DNA of 64,000 nt, taken from NCBI RefSeq assembly GCF_039545095.1, contig NZ_BAABRS010000003.1, positions 124,001 through 188,000 of the forward strand. The letters run 5' to 3'. Made by a program: the position numbers and the translations under genes. Position 1 is the first letter of the stretch, and each line of letters opens with the position of its first letter. Shown here in pieces: positions 8,013-15,726 of this stretch. The notes under the pieces were generated by a model. It ran no database searches, had not been told where the DNA came from, and was given only the letters and a program-made list of their open reading frames with translations. Source of the DNA: Fodinibius salicampi. Its GTDB lineage: Bacteria > Bacteroidota > Rhodothermia > Balneolales > Balneolaceae.

Positions 8013-8189
8013 TTGGAAAAATTATCGTGTCAAAGTGTGAAAGGGTTTTCGGACATGAGGGAATTGACTTCTCATGCTAGGCACTTTCATAGTCTTGCAA
8101 AGAAGGAATTCCATAAAAAATCAGCCATAAATGTAGTCTGTTTTGAGTCCTTGAGATCTTATCTCTTTCAAAAGATAGATGTCATCTAG
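8013..8189 (+). pseudogene. Degenerate copy of the C2H2 zinc-finger gene
   Basis: The frame from TTG 8013 to TAG 8189 reads LSCQSVKGFSDMRELTSHARHFH, clearly related to the finger at 5514-5759. Local indels have removed the second zinc-binding Cys, and no ATG or good start is visible. The C-terminal membrane segment is not preserved. It looks like a remnant left by duplication or recombination within the element. Confidence 0.6.
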
Positions 8190-8230
8190 TATTGGGCTTG
8201 TTTATAGTCCCATAACTCACTGTGAGATGA

Positions 8231-9250
8231 TTATTTTTTATTAAATAGGTAAAACAAAAGTCCAGATCCACTACCAACCATAATAAGGCCAAGTACTAAT
8301 AGCTTCCAACTCATATTCTCCAAAAATGGTTTTGTATCAGGTAAAGAAGCATTAGCAATTATTAAACCAATTAAGATCAACGCACTTAAAAGGCCAAACA
8401 CCCAGGGTTTCCAAAATGACTTTTTAATTCTCCAATTTAAATTAACACTGAAGTGTTTATTATTATTATTTGCATTTTCTTGTAGTGTTGTAATAGCTGA
8501 AGAAGACGAAACATCTAAGGAATTAGTCTTTAAATCTAGAATCATCGTTTTTCTTATAGCATCAATGATAAATCCATTTGAAGAATGAATTTTCATGTCA
8601 TCTGACGAATATGATACATCTAATTTAGAGCCAGACTTCGGATCATAACACGAAAGGTCAAGTTGATAGTTCTTACCATCTTGTAATTGATAATATGATG
8701 AACGATTGTTTGATGAATATTTTGGTTCTTTGATTTTATCGCCATCCCTAACACTATTTATGTGGAAAAAAAGTGAATCATTAAACTCTTTTTCAATATC
8801 CTTAACTCTATTGATCCATGATTTTTCGGGAACATCTTTGAGAGTTAAAGCTGATACCATTTTGTAGATAGGTAAATCTTTTTCATCCGTTTTGGGATGA
8901 TAGTCCTTATCGGTAAAATCTTTTAGTTTGAGATAAAAATTTACAATTTCAACGTTTTCATCATAATATATCTCTTTAATTTCAGCCTTTCTTATAGGGT
9001 GAAATTCAATATTTCTTAAACGCTCTTCTTTTGTAAGATTTGAATCATTACCGCTTACAAAAAATATAATACTGTCCCTATCAATTAATTCATCCCCGTT
9101 GATTTTTGATAGAATATCTTGGTCAAGATGTTCTTTTCTATATCTGAATTCTATAATATAATTTTTGGGTAGGCATAAAACTCTGAAGATATCACCTTTA
9201 TACAGATCCCTATAATCAGAGCTAAAGAGTGCTATTACTTTTTTACTCAA
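8231..9250 (-). CDS. Membrane-anchored protein of unknown function
   Basis: A 339-residue protein on the reverse strand inside the element. Roughly the first 270 residues are soluble, rich in Asp, Lys and Ser, and I recognise no family. The C-terminus has two hydrophobic helices (about 278-298 and 315-334) and ends in a short basic tail. A cytosolic sensor-like domain followed by two C-terminal helices is a layout shared by some membrane-disrupting abortive-infection effectors, but no diagnostic motif supports that. It is transcribed divergently from the GNAT-like gene at 9312, with a 61-bp AT-rich gap serving both. Confidence 0.7.
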   Translation of the reverse strand: MSKKVIALFSSDYRDLYKGDIFRVLCLPKNYIIEFRYRKEHLDQDILSKINGDELIDRDSIIFFVSGNDSNLTKEERLRNIEFHPIRKAEIKEIYYDENVEIVNFYLKLKDFTDKDYHPKTDEKDLPIYKMVSALTLKDVPEKSWINRVKDIEKEFNDSLFFHINSVRDGDKIKEPKYSSNNRSSYYQLQDGKNYQLDLSCYDPKSGSKLDVSYSSDDMKIHSSNGFIIDAIRKTMILDLKTNSLDVSSSSAITTLQENANNNNKHFSVNLNWRIKKSFWKPWVFGLLSALILIGLIIANASLPDTKPFLENMSWKLLVLGLIMVGSGSGLLFYLFNKK

Positions 9251-9311
9251 AACTGTAATAGATTATGTTTAGATTTATAAAACCAAGTTATAAAAAAAAA
9301 CCTACAATTAA

Positions 9312-9890
9312 ATGCTTTTTGAGTCTTACAGGTTTGAGAAAACAGAAATCAATGAGAAGAGATCAATAAAATTACCTTCAGATGGACTAAAGGCCCGACA
9401 TCTCGAATTTGATGAATGCAATAAGATTTATGCTGTAAATATTAATAAAAGATGGCATTCTAGATTGCCGAATTCGCAAGAAAAACCCTGGCAATTCGCG
9501 TTTAAAGCGCATTTTAGAGGGGTTACATTCGCTATTGCTTTGTGGAATAATCCTAGCGCTCGGACATTGCCTAATAACTGGTTAGAGCTTAGGAGATTAG
9601 CTTGTAGCAATGATGCTCCTAAGAATACTCCCAGTCGTTTTATGGCCCACATGGTTAATTTTTTCAGAGATAATTGTCCGGAAAAAGAAAAATGTATTTC
9701 ATATCAAGATACTTCGGTTCATGAAGGTACTATATATAAAGCTGCTGGTTGGGAAGTAGGTCATATTACGAAGGCTAGAAAGCGAAAAAGGGATTATAAA
9801 AAACCTGGCACCGATAGGCTTTATCGAAAAGATAGTAATGGTAAAGATGTGGCTTCAGCTAGGAAGCTGAGATGGGAAAAAGAATTATAG
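9312..9890 (+). CDS. GNAT-fold protein resembling phage Mom / XF1762 family
   Basis: This 192-residue protein resembles phage proteins related to Mu Mom and the XF1762 N-acetyltransferase family. WLELRRLACSNDAPKNTPSR, MAHMVNFFRD and SYQDTSVHEGTIYKAAGWEV match the family's 'WLEL.RLa..n..SR', second-helix and 'YxxAGW' positions. Mom converts adenine to a carbamoylmethyl form in phage Mu DNA to evade restriction. By analogy this protein might modify element DNA, or be an ordinary acetyltransferase. The basic C-terminus (KARKRKRDYKK) would suit nucleic-acid binding. It lies between two putative restriction genes, which makes a protective role attractive but unproven. Confidence 0.6.
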   Translation: MLFESYRFEKTEINEKRSIKLPSDGLKARHLEFDECNKIYAVNINKRWHSRLPNSQEKPWQFAFKAHFRGVTFAIALWNNPSARTLPNNWLELRRLACSNDAPKNTPSRFMAHMVNFFRDNCPEKEKCISYQDTSVHEGTIYKAAGWEVGHITKARKRKRDYKKPGTDRLYRKDSNGKDVASARKLRWEKEL

Positions 9891-10028
9891 TTTTGTTACT
9901 ACCTTACAAATGAATAAGATTATTTTGGCCAAGTCTACTCCAAAATCATAAAGCACAACTGATAGGGAAATCAAAATTTGAGACGACTATTTTAGTAAAT
10001 TAATTATAACAATATCATATCATAAAAA

Positions 10029-11984
10029 ATGAAAAATCCTAACTGGACAAGAGAGGAAATCATCCTCGCATTAGATTTATATTTCCAATTAGAATCAAAT
10101 GAAATAAGTAAGGACAACGATAGGATAATTGAGTTATCAAAGCTCCTTAATAGTCTAGATATACATGATGAGGATGACATTAGTAATCCCGATACATTTA
10201 GAAATCCTAATGGAGTGAATTTAAAGCTGAGTAACTTTTTGCCCTCTGATCCAGACTATGATGGTAAGGGGATGCCAGGAGGATCTAAGTTAGATAGGAA
10301 GATATTTGAGGAATTTTATGACAAAAGAAAAGAATTGAGAGAAATAGCAGATTCAATACGAGAAAGTATTTCTAGTGAGATAGATTTTTTTCAAGTAGAG
10401 GATTTGAAAATATTAAAAAAGTGGGCAGGTGAGGATTACAGGTCTGATGATGAGTCTCATAAAAAAGCATCAGAGAATTTAAAAGAGGGGGTTTGGAAAA
10501 AAACAAAGCATTGGTGTAATCTTGTATCTAATATTACAGGACTTGAAAGTGTTGTTAGGATGAATTGGCATAAACAGGCTGGACCGGGTAAATTTAAATT
10601 CAGACCATATTCATGGGGAAGATTATTTGAAAGTGAAGCTTTTACTGATGAAATATTTTTTGTTGTAGGTGCACATGTTCAGGAAGGAGAGTACCTGCAT
10701 ATTAGCCTAGATAGGCAACATGAATCACCTCAAAATCTTACTAAAGGTCAGTTAAAAAAAGCAAATGAATTAATTACTGATAAACATGGTCGATACCGAT
10801 ACACTAAGAAAATACCGATAACGAAGTTACCTGAGTATGATTGGGATAAATTAGTAAAGGTTAGTAAAGATTTTATTGGGCAAAATTTAGAAACTTATGA
10901 GAATATCCTTAAAGAGGTAAAAAACCCGAATAGCCGAAATAAATTTACTCGAATTTGTTGGAATACAAATGGATGGACTTCACCTTCTGGAACAGAAGGT
11001 AAAAGTGATTCTGAAGAGTCATTCGAAGGATTAGTCGGCTTAGGATTCGAGGAATGGTTATTTAACGAAGGGTTAAATTATAATGGCTTTCAATATGGTT
11101 TCATCCAAGGTGTGAAGGATAGTTCAAAGTCTAAAATTGTAGATTTGGATTTATATACCTTAAAGAGGACTAAAGAGGGGACTGATGCATTTTGGGTTGC
11201 AACAATTAATAATTTAGAAGTAATAAGCGAGTCTAAAATAAATCAAATTCAGAATGAACTTGATTTTATAGATAAACTCAAAAAGAAGAAAAAAGAAATT
11301 ATTGATAGCAAAAATATTGGAGAGAGAATTAATTCATTTCTTTACGACCGATATATAAATGTACGTTTTAAGTTAGAAGAAGTAGAGTTTCCTCCCGATG
11401 GTGAGCTTATTAAAGTTAATTTGGATACTAGTCGATATGGCAGATATAAGCTCTATAATGGTTCAATATGGGATATGCTTGGAATAAAAAAACCTGTAGA
11501 AGACGAGAGTGAATATGGATTAGGACAAAAATCTTTAAATCGTTCTTCAGGAGATAGTACTACTGTTAACCTTTCTGCGAATTCTTATCAGAGGAAAAAT
11601 ACGCATAACAAGATTAGTGAAAAGTTAGAACAACATCTTAACAATATTAAAAGTGATAAAGAGGAAGTTGTACCTGAAAGTGTGAGGAGAGATGGGAGGG
11701 CAATTGACATGGTATATATTAAGGGAAAAGATGCTATTCTTTATGAAATAAAAACCTATCCTGATATTAGAAATGTAATTAGGAAAGCTCTTGGTCAGAT
11801 TCTTGAATATGCTTATTGGAATGATCCATATCCAGATTATAATTTAAAATTAGTTATTGTAGGTACACAAACGCCTGACTATATAAGTAAAAATTATTTG
11901 AAGTATTTAAGAAACGAATTTAGTCTTCCTGTTTATTATAGTCAATTTGATTTAGACGAAGGAATATTAAATAAGGAGGTATAA
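10029..11984 (+). CDS. Multidomain restriction-like endonuclease with C-terminal PD-(D/E)XK domain
   Basis: A 651-residue protein. The N-terminal ~110 residues (WTREEIILALDLYF, then FRNPNGVNLKLSNF) match the N-terminal domain seen in many bacterial restriction proteins such as McrA-like HNH enzymes. The middle contains GFEEWLFNEGLNYNGFQYGF near 337, possibly a PUA-like reader. The C-terminal ~110 residues carry a PD-(D/E)XK nuclease core: the Asp in RAIDMVY, then ILYEIKTY with Glu and Lys (about 556-575) and ALGQILEYAYW. It is probably a type IV-like or single-subunit restriction enzyme, sensing modified or foreign DNA. No methyltransferase is next to it, which favours modification-dependent cutting. 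Confidence 0.65.
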   Translation: MKNPNWTREEIILALDLYFQLESNEISKDNDRIIELSKLLNSLDIHDEDDISNPDTFRNPNGVNLKLSNFLPSDPDYDGKGMPGGSKLDRKIFEEFYDKRKELREIADSIRESISSEIDFFQVEDLKILKKWAGEDYRSDDESHKKASENLKEGVWKKTKHWCNLVSNITGLESVVRMNWHKQAGPGKFKFRPYSWGRLFESEAFTDEIFFVVGAHVQEGEYLHISLDRQHESPQNLTKGQLKKANELITDKHGRYRYTKKIPITKLPEYDWDKLVKVSKDFIGQNLETYENILKEVKNPNSRNKFTRICWNTNGWTSPSGTEGKSDSEESFEGLVGLGFEEWLFNEGLNYNGFQYGFIQGVKDSSKSKIVDLDLYTLKRTKEGTDAFWVATINNLEVISESKINQIQNELDFIDKLKKKKKEIIDSKNIGERINSFLYDRYINVRFKLEEVEFPPDGELIKVNLDTSRYGRYKLYNGSIWDMLGIKKPVEDESEYGLGQKSLNRSSGDSTTVNLSANSYQRKNTHNKISEKLEQHLNNIKSDKEEVVPESVRRDGRAIDMVYIKGKDAILYEIKTYPDIRNVIRKALGQILEYAYWNDPYPDYNLKLVIVGTQTPDYISKNYLKYLRNEFSLPVYYSQFDLDEGILNKEV

Positions 11985-11996
11985 TAAACTATTTTG

Positions 11997-12123
11997 TTTG
12001 TACCTATATTTGTACCTATAAAATAAAACCCTTGCAAGCCAAAGACTTACAAGGGTTTTATGTGCCCTGGACTAAAATTAATAAGTGGTACAAAAAGGTA
12101 TTTTGTTTTACCTATGTTGTACC
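11997..12123. repeat. Candidate integrase arm-type sites, right end
   Basis: TTTGTACC occurs at 11997-12004 and 12009-12016, GGTACAAA (inverted) at 12087-12094 and TGTTGTACC at 12115-12123. They match the motif cluster at 1986-2026 and lie within about 190 bp of attR, as arm sites of a lambda-type integrase would. Confidence 0.5.
12024..12060. terminator. Hairpin terminator after the last element gene
   Basis: TAAAACCCTTG (12024-12034) pairs perfectly with CAAGGGTTTTA (12050-12060). It lies 40 bp after the PD-(D/E)XK gene stop, and the T-rich 3' arm suits rho-independent termination. Confidence 0.55.
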
Positions 12124-12134
12124 AAATATAAATA

Positions 12135-12177
12135 AAAAAGCCCTAAGTTATTAGTAAAAAGTAACTTAGGGCTTTTT
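12135..12177. terminator. Strong bidirectional hairpin terminator next to attR
   Basis: AAAAAGCCCTAAGTTA (12135-12150) and TAACTTAGGGCTTTTT (12162-12177) are perfect 16-bp arms around an 11-base loop, with A and T tracts on the two sides. It would stop transcription from the element and from the tRNA. Confidence 0.75.
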
Positions 12178-12180
12178 ATG

Positions 12181-12196
12181 AGTACCCCCACCCGGA
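12181..12196. repeat. attR core, 16-bp direct repeat
   Basis: AGTACCCCCACCCGGA, the right copy of the att core. It covers the discriminator, the 3' acceptor strand and part of the T-stem of the reverse-strand tRNA-Arg gene. Confidence 0.85.
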
Positions 12197-12255
12197 ATCG
12201 AACCAGGATCTAAGGTTTAGGAAACCTCCGTTCTCTCCAATTGAACTATGGGGGC
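12183..12255 (-). tRNA. tRNA-Arg (anticodon CCU)
   Basis: A 73-base cloverleaf folds on the reverse strand. The acceptor GCCCCCA pairs with TGGGGGT (one G-U pair). The anticodon stem GAGGT/ACCTT closes the loop TTCCTAA, giving anticodon CCU, which reads AGG. The T-arm is CCTGG-TTCGATT-CCGGG. The discriminator is A and CCA is not encoded. Its 3' end is the integration site of the neighbouring element and the gene remains intact. Confidence 0.92.
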
Positions 12256-12496
12256 AAAAATCAAGAGCTGATGTATTAAGCACATCAAGAATACGAATAT
12301 ATGTAAAAAATAAGAAGCGTTTTTACAGGGTAATATACAGGATGCGAGATACCCAATACCGGAATCTCCCCTGCATATCTGGCATCCAACATCCCGAATC
12401 CGGCAACTACATCCCGCCACTGGCAATGGAACAGAAAAAATAGTACTATTTAGGCCACGGGATTATGTTATTAGAAAAATCAATCAAACTATTCTT

Positions 12497-13537
12497 ATGA
12501 AATCATTCATTACGCTTATCTCCCTGTTTTTATTTATCGGGTGTGGAAACCAATCGGAACAAACACAACAACAGGAGCAGGAACAAGCTGTCCAGGATAC
12601 AACCACTTATAAAAAGGTCGGCAGCATTGAACAAATGGAACCGGAACTCAGTCAGCTGCTGGATATCGACGCCCAATTAGAGGTACTCGGCGAAGGCTAT
12701 GAGTGGTCCGAAGGCCCGGTGTGGGTGGAAGAGCACCAGTTTCTGCTGTTCTCGGATATTCCTAATAACGTCATTCATAAGTGGGAGGAAGGAGAAGGCG
12801 TTTCTGAGTATCTGAAACCGGCCGGCTACACCGGTGAAGAAGAACGGGGCGGCGAACTTGGCTCCAACGGATTGATTATCGGTCAGGATGGCTCTCTTAT
12901 CCTTGCCCAGCACGGAGACCGGCGCATCGCACGCATGGATGCCCCGTTAACGGATCCCCAACCTAACTTTGTTACGCTCGCTGACAGCTTTAACAATAAA
13001 AAGCTCAATACACCCAACGACCTGGTGCAGCACAGCAAAGGTAGCATCTATTTCACCGATCCGCCTTACGGTTTTGAACAGCGGGGCGACGATCCCGCCC
13101 AGGAGCTGGATTTCCAGGGGGTCTATCGCCTCACGCCCTCAGGCGAAGTGGAATTGGTTACCGATGAGCTGTATCGTCCCAATGGCGTGGCCCTCTCCCC
13201 CGATGAGCAGACGCTCTATGTAGGCAATTCCGGTTCCGAGGAGCCTATATGGATGGCCTTTGACGTGGCCGAAGACGGCAGCACCTCGAATGGACGCGTT
13301 TTCCTGGATCCCAAAGAAGTAGTGAATGAGCCCGGCGGTCCCGATGGCATGGATGTGGATACTGAAGGAAATATCTATTCCACCGGACCCGGCGGCGTTT
13401 GGGTGATTACTCCCGAGGCCAAAGTATTGGGGATCATCAGAACGGGCAGAGCCACCTCCAACTGCACCATTGGCAATAACGGTAAGATGCTGTATATCAC
13501 AGCCGATGACTACCTGCTTAGACTGCCTCTCAAGTAA
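12497..13537 (+). CDS. SMP-30/gluconolactonase-family lipoprotein
   Basis: A 346-residue six-bladed beta-propeller enzyme of the SMP-30/gluconolactonase/LRE-like family, likely hydrolysing a sugar lactone. A signal peptide ends in a lipobox (FIGC, Cys16), followed by a Gln/Glu-rich linker, so the protein is probably a periplasmic or outer-membrane lipoprotein. Family landmarks include EGPVW (the metal-ligand Glu), LNTPNDLV (Asn), YRPNGVALSPDE and GPDGMDVDTEGNIY (Asp). The length is normal. It stands alone, between the tRNA and a long non-coding stretch. Confidence 0.88.
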   Translation: MKSFITLISLFLFIGCGNQSEQTQQQEQEQAVQDTTTYKKVGSIEQMEPELSQLLDIDAQLEVLGEGYEWSEGPVWVEEHQFLLFSDIPNNVIHKWEEGEGVSEYLKPAGYTGEEERGGELGSNGLIIGQDGSLILAQHGDRRIARMDAPLTDPQPNFVTLADSFNNKKLNTPNDLVQHSKGSIYFTDPPYGFEQRGDDPAQELDFQGVYRLTPSGEVELVTDELYRPNGVALSPDEQTLYVGNSGSEEPIWMAFDVAEDGSTSNGRVFLDPKEVVNEPGGPDGMDVDTEGNIYSTGPGGVWVITPEAKVLGIIRTGRATSNCTIGNNGKMLYITADDYLLRLPLK

Positions 13538-13693
13538 ATAATAAATGTTTCTTGAAAGCCCGCAGGAAACGGTTAGCAAGAGACAAATAAAAGCCGTTGA
13601 TCGACTGTATTCTTATCAACAAGGATTGCCCTGCGAGAGTGCGGGACCGGGTCTGTAATGCCACGGAATAAACATAACAAACCACTGAAATGT

Positions 13694-13960
13694 GCTCTTA
13701 AAAGGATAAGATGCTTCCCATTACTATGGGAGGAAGAATCCCATATATATCGGAAGGTAACGCCCATATATATGGGAAGGAGTCTCCTATATATATGGGA
13801 AAGTGATTCCCATATATATGACATTTTGATTGCCATTACTATTGCAAACAGATTGTAAAGCTATTACAAAGTGCCTGTCATTAGTATCACAAGATGTTTG
13901 TAATACTTTAGCAGAGAGATTGTCCTTACTATCGCATGGCCTCTGTCCTTACGAGGAAAA
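13694..13960. repeat. 23-bp periodic array of imperfect palindromes
   Basis: About 11-12 short dyads have centres spaced exactly 23 bp apart: 13723.5, 13746.5, 13769.5, 13792.5, 13815.5, 13838.5 and onward to about 13953. The clearest units are CCCATTACTATGGG, CCCATATATATGGG and CCTATATATATGGG. Later ones (GTCATTAGTATCAC, CCTTACTATCGCAT) drift but keep the register. A 23-bp period is not a multiple of three, which argues against coding. The function is unknown. Confidence 0.65.
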
Positions 13961-14009
13961 TTTATTTTTTCCCTCTGACGTTTTATCGACCATATCGCTT
14001 ATCCGGTCT

Positions 14010-14157
14010 GCAGCCAGCCCCTCGTCAGACAGAAATGGTCCGAGGTGGGCTCTGTCGCTTTAAAAGAATAAATTCTGGCCCTGAAAGGGCACGACGTTGG
14101 GTAGTGAAGTCAAGAAACGGGGTCTGGCCGGGATTCCACGGGGCCAGCAGTTTTTTT
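14010..14157 (+). ncRNA. Possible structured RNA ending in a terminator-like hairpin
   Basis: The segment contains a tight hairpin GCCCT-GAA-AGGGC (14078-14090) and a GC-rich hairpin CTGGCC/GGCCAG (14124-14129 with 14142-14147), followed by T7 at 14151-14157. That order suits a short RNA ending at a rho-independent terminator. I recognise no known RNA family. It could also be a decayed repeat. Confidence 0.3.
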
Positions 14158-14300
14158 CGTCTATTTTTTGCTGACAAAAAATGGAACAAGACTAGTGAGT
14201 GATGAGCAGGATTTCCAAAACCCCTGGCAGAATAAATGACAGGAAATAAAATGCTTATTTCCCTTTATAAATTAAAAACAGATTCACCACCAAACTTTAG

Positions 14301-14347
14301 GTTAACACCGTTAACTATTATATTCATTTACAGATTAATAAATCTGT
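14301..14347. promoter_or_regulatory. Candidate operator dyads upstream of fadI
   Basis: GTTAAC-ACC-GTTAAC (14301-14315) and ACAGATT-AATA-AATCTGT (14330-14347) are two dyads 44-90 bp before the fadI start. Fatty-acid degradation operons are usually under a TetR-, GntR- or PsrA-type repressor, so one of these may be its site. No regulator gene is adjacent. Confidence 0.35.
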
Positions 14348-14390
14348 TATATTATTTTCAACACTCATTTTTCATCCATACTCAACCACT

Positions 14391-15686
14391 ATGGCGAACC
14401 AACAACCCGAAGCCGTTATTGTGGACGGCGCCCGCATCCCCTTTCAGCGATCAGGCACCGGATATAAAAAACTGATGTCCTACGATCTTGGACGCATGGC
14501 AATAGAGGGACTCATCGGTCGTGCCAACATTTCCCCAGAAATGATTGACCGGGTCATTATGGGGACCGTCATTCAGGATGTCAATACCAGTAACGTAGCA
14601 CGAGAATCAGCACTAGGCGCCGGCCTTCCCAACCGTATTCCGGCCCATACCGTTACCCAGGCCTGCATTTCATCCAACCAGGCGACCAGCTCCGCCGTCG
14701 ATCTAGTTCGATCGGGACAAGCCAAAGTGGTACTGGCCGGAGGTACAGAAACCATGTCGGACATCCCTATCCGCTTCCGCAGGAAATTCCGTCAAAAGCT
14801 GCTGGATGCCCGCAAATACAAATCACTCAGCGACTGGCTCTCCTTCTTCAAAGGACTGCGTCCCTCCCACTTGCTTCCGGAAATCCCGGAAATTGCCGAA
14901 TTCTCCACCGGGGAAACCATGGGGGAAAGCTGTGATCGCATGGCCGCTCACTTCGGTATTAGCCGGAAGGCACAGGATGAATACTCCCTGCGCTCGCACC
15001 AGCTCGCCGCCAAAGCCACTAATGAGGGACTCCTTGACCAAGAACTGCTGCCCGCTGCGGTACCGCCTGATTTTGAGGTAATCCAACAGGACAACGGTTT
15101 CCGGGAAGATACCTCCATGGAGAAACTCCAAAAACTAAGCCCTGCATTTATCAAACCCCACGGTACCATCACGGCAGGGAACTCCTCTTTCTTAACCGAT
15201 GGCGCCTCGGCCTCGCTCATTATGGAAGCCGAAACAGCCCGTAAGCTCGGATGTACTCCCAAAGCATATCTTCGCGAATACACTTTTGTAGCCCAGGATC
15301 CAAAAGATGAGCTATTACTAGGACCTGCCTACGCTACACCACAGGTACTCGATCGGATGGGACTTGCCCTCTCCGATATCGATATATTTGAATTCCACGA
15401 AGCTTTTGCGGGACAAATATTGACTGTTCTCAAGGCCCTCAATTCGGATAAATTTGCCCGGGAGAAGCTGGACAAGGATAAAAAGGTAGGCGATATCCCG
15501 ATGGATAAATTCAACTGTTGGGGCGGCTCTCTCTCACTGGGCCACCCATTCGGGGCCACCGGAACACGCCTGGTAACAACCGCTGCCAACCGGCTCCACC
15601 ATGAAGACGGACAGCTTGCTTTAGTAGCAGCCTGTGCAGCCGGGGGACAAGGTCATGCTATGATCCTTGAACGGTATGAAGGATAG
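14391..15686 (+). CDS. fadI: Acetyl-CoA acyltransferase (3-ketoacyl-CoA thiolase)
   Basis: A 431-residue thiolase that cleaves 3-ketoacyl-CoA with CoA in the last step of fatty acid beta-oxidation. The nucleophile is Cys92 in QACISSNQA. The catalytic His lies in EFHEAFAGQ (about 336). The C-terminus shows [10 protein letters not shown] and CAAGGQGHA, which carries the second Cys. It is the beta-subunit partner of the multifunctional protein encoded 40 bp downstream. The length and the insertion near residues 130-170 fit the FadI/HADHB group rather than FadA, hence the symbol. Confidence 0.93.
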   Translation: MANQQPEAVIVDGARIPFQRSGTGYKKLMSYDLGRMAIEGLIGRANISPEMIDRVIMGTVIQDVNTSNVARESALGAGLPNRIPAHTVTQACISSNQATSSAVDLVRSGQAKVVLAGGTETMSDIPIRFRRKFRQKLLDARKYKSLSDWLSFFKGLRPSHLLPEIPEIAEFSTGETMGESCDRMAAHFGISRKAQDEYSLRSHQLAAKATNEGLLDQELLPAAVPPDFEVIQQDNGFREDTSMEKLQKLSPAFIKPHGTITAGNSSFLTDGASASLIMEAETARKLGCTPKAYLREYTFVAQDPKDELLLGPAYATPQVLDRMGLALSDIDIFEFHEAFAGQILTVLKALNSDKFAREKLDKDKKVGDIPMDKFNCWGGSLSLGHPFGATGTRLVTTAANRLHHEDGQLALVAACAAGGQGHAMILERYEG

Positions 15687-15726
15687 ATAAATAATCACAA
15701 CCGTATTTACACAGAGCAAAACCATT

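Larger units (their letters stand above)
1857..12196. mobile_element. Integrative element in the 3' end of tRNA-Arg(CCU)
   Basis: A perfect 16-bp direct repeat, AGTACCCCCACCCGGA, occurs at 1857-1872 and 12181-12196. The right copy is the 3' end of the tRNA-Arg gene, including the acceptor strand and part of the T-stem. A tyrosine recombinase gene lies just inside the left copy. This is the standard layout of a tRNA-targeting integrative element, with the intact tRNA kept at attR. Inside lie the integrase, a helix-turn-helix excisionase-like protein, a HUH Rep protein and about 6 kb of cargo with restriction and HEPN-like genes. The cargo is visibly more AT-rich than the flanking chromosomal genes, which suggests transfer. 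No conjugation or capsid genes are visible, so it may rely on a helper. Confidence 0.88.
13538..14390. other. 853-bp stretch without a convincing gene
   Basis: The stretch holds a 23-bp periodic array of imperfect palindromes (13694-13960), a GC-rich structured segment ending in a hairpin plus T-run (about 14010-14157), and two small inverted repeats just before fadI. Short open frames here (for example 13658-13858) follow the repeats and look spurious. Confidence 0.6.

Noticed and set aside
8231-9250. Assignment of the element membrane protein to a named abortive-infection family
   Set aside because: The two C-terminal helices alone are not diagnostic and no catalytic or sensor motif can be seen.
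12217-12426. 69-residue reverse ORF overlapping the tRNA-Arg gene
   Set aside because: It reads through the tRNA and shows no protein features.
13658-13858. 66-residue forward ORF and an overlapping 87-residue reverse ORF (13573-13836) with repeated SHIY/PIYMG-like peptides
   Set aside because: The peptide repeats come from the 23-bp palindromic array, which is out of phase with codons. No ribosome site or family is visible.
13694-13960. CRISPR array
   Set aside because: Units are only 23 bp apart with no unique spacers, and each unit is a dyad. No cas genes are nearby.
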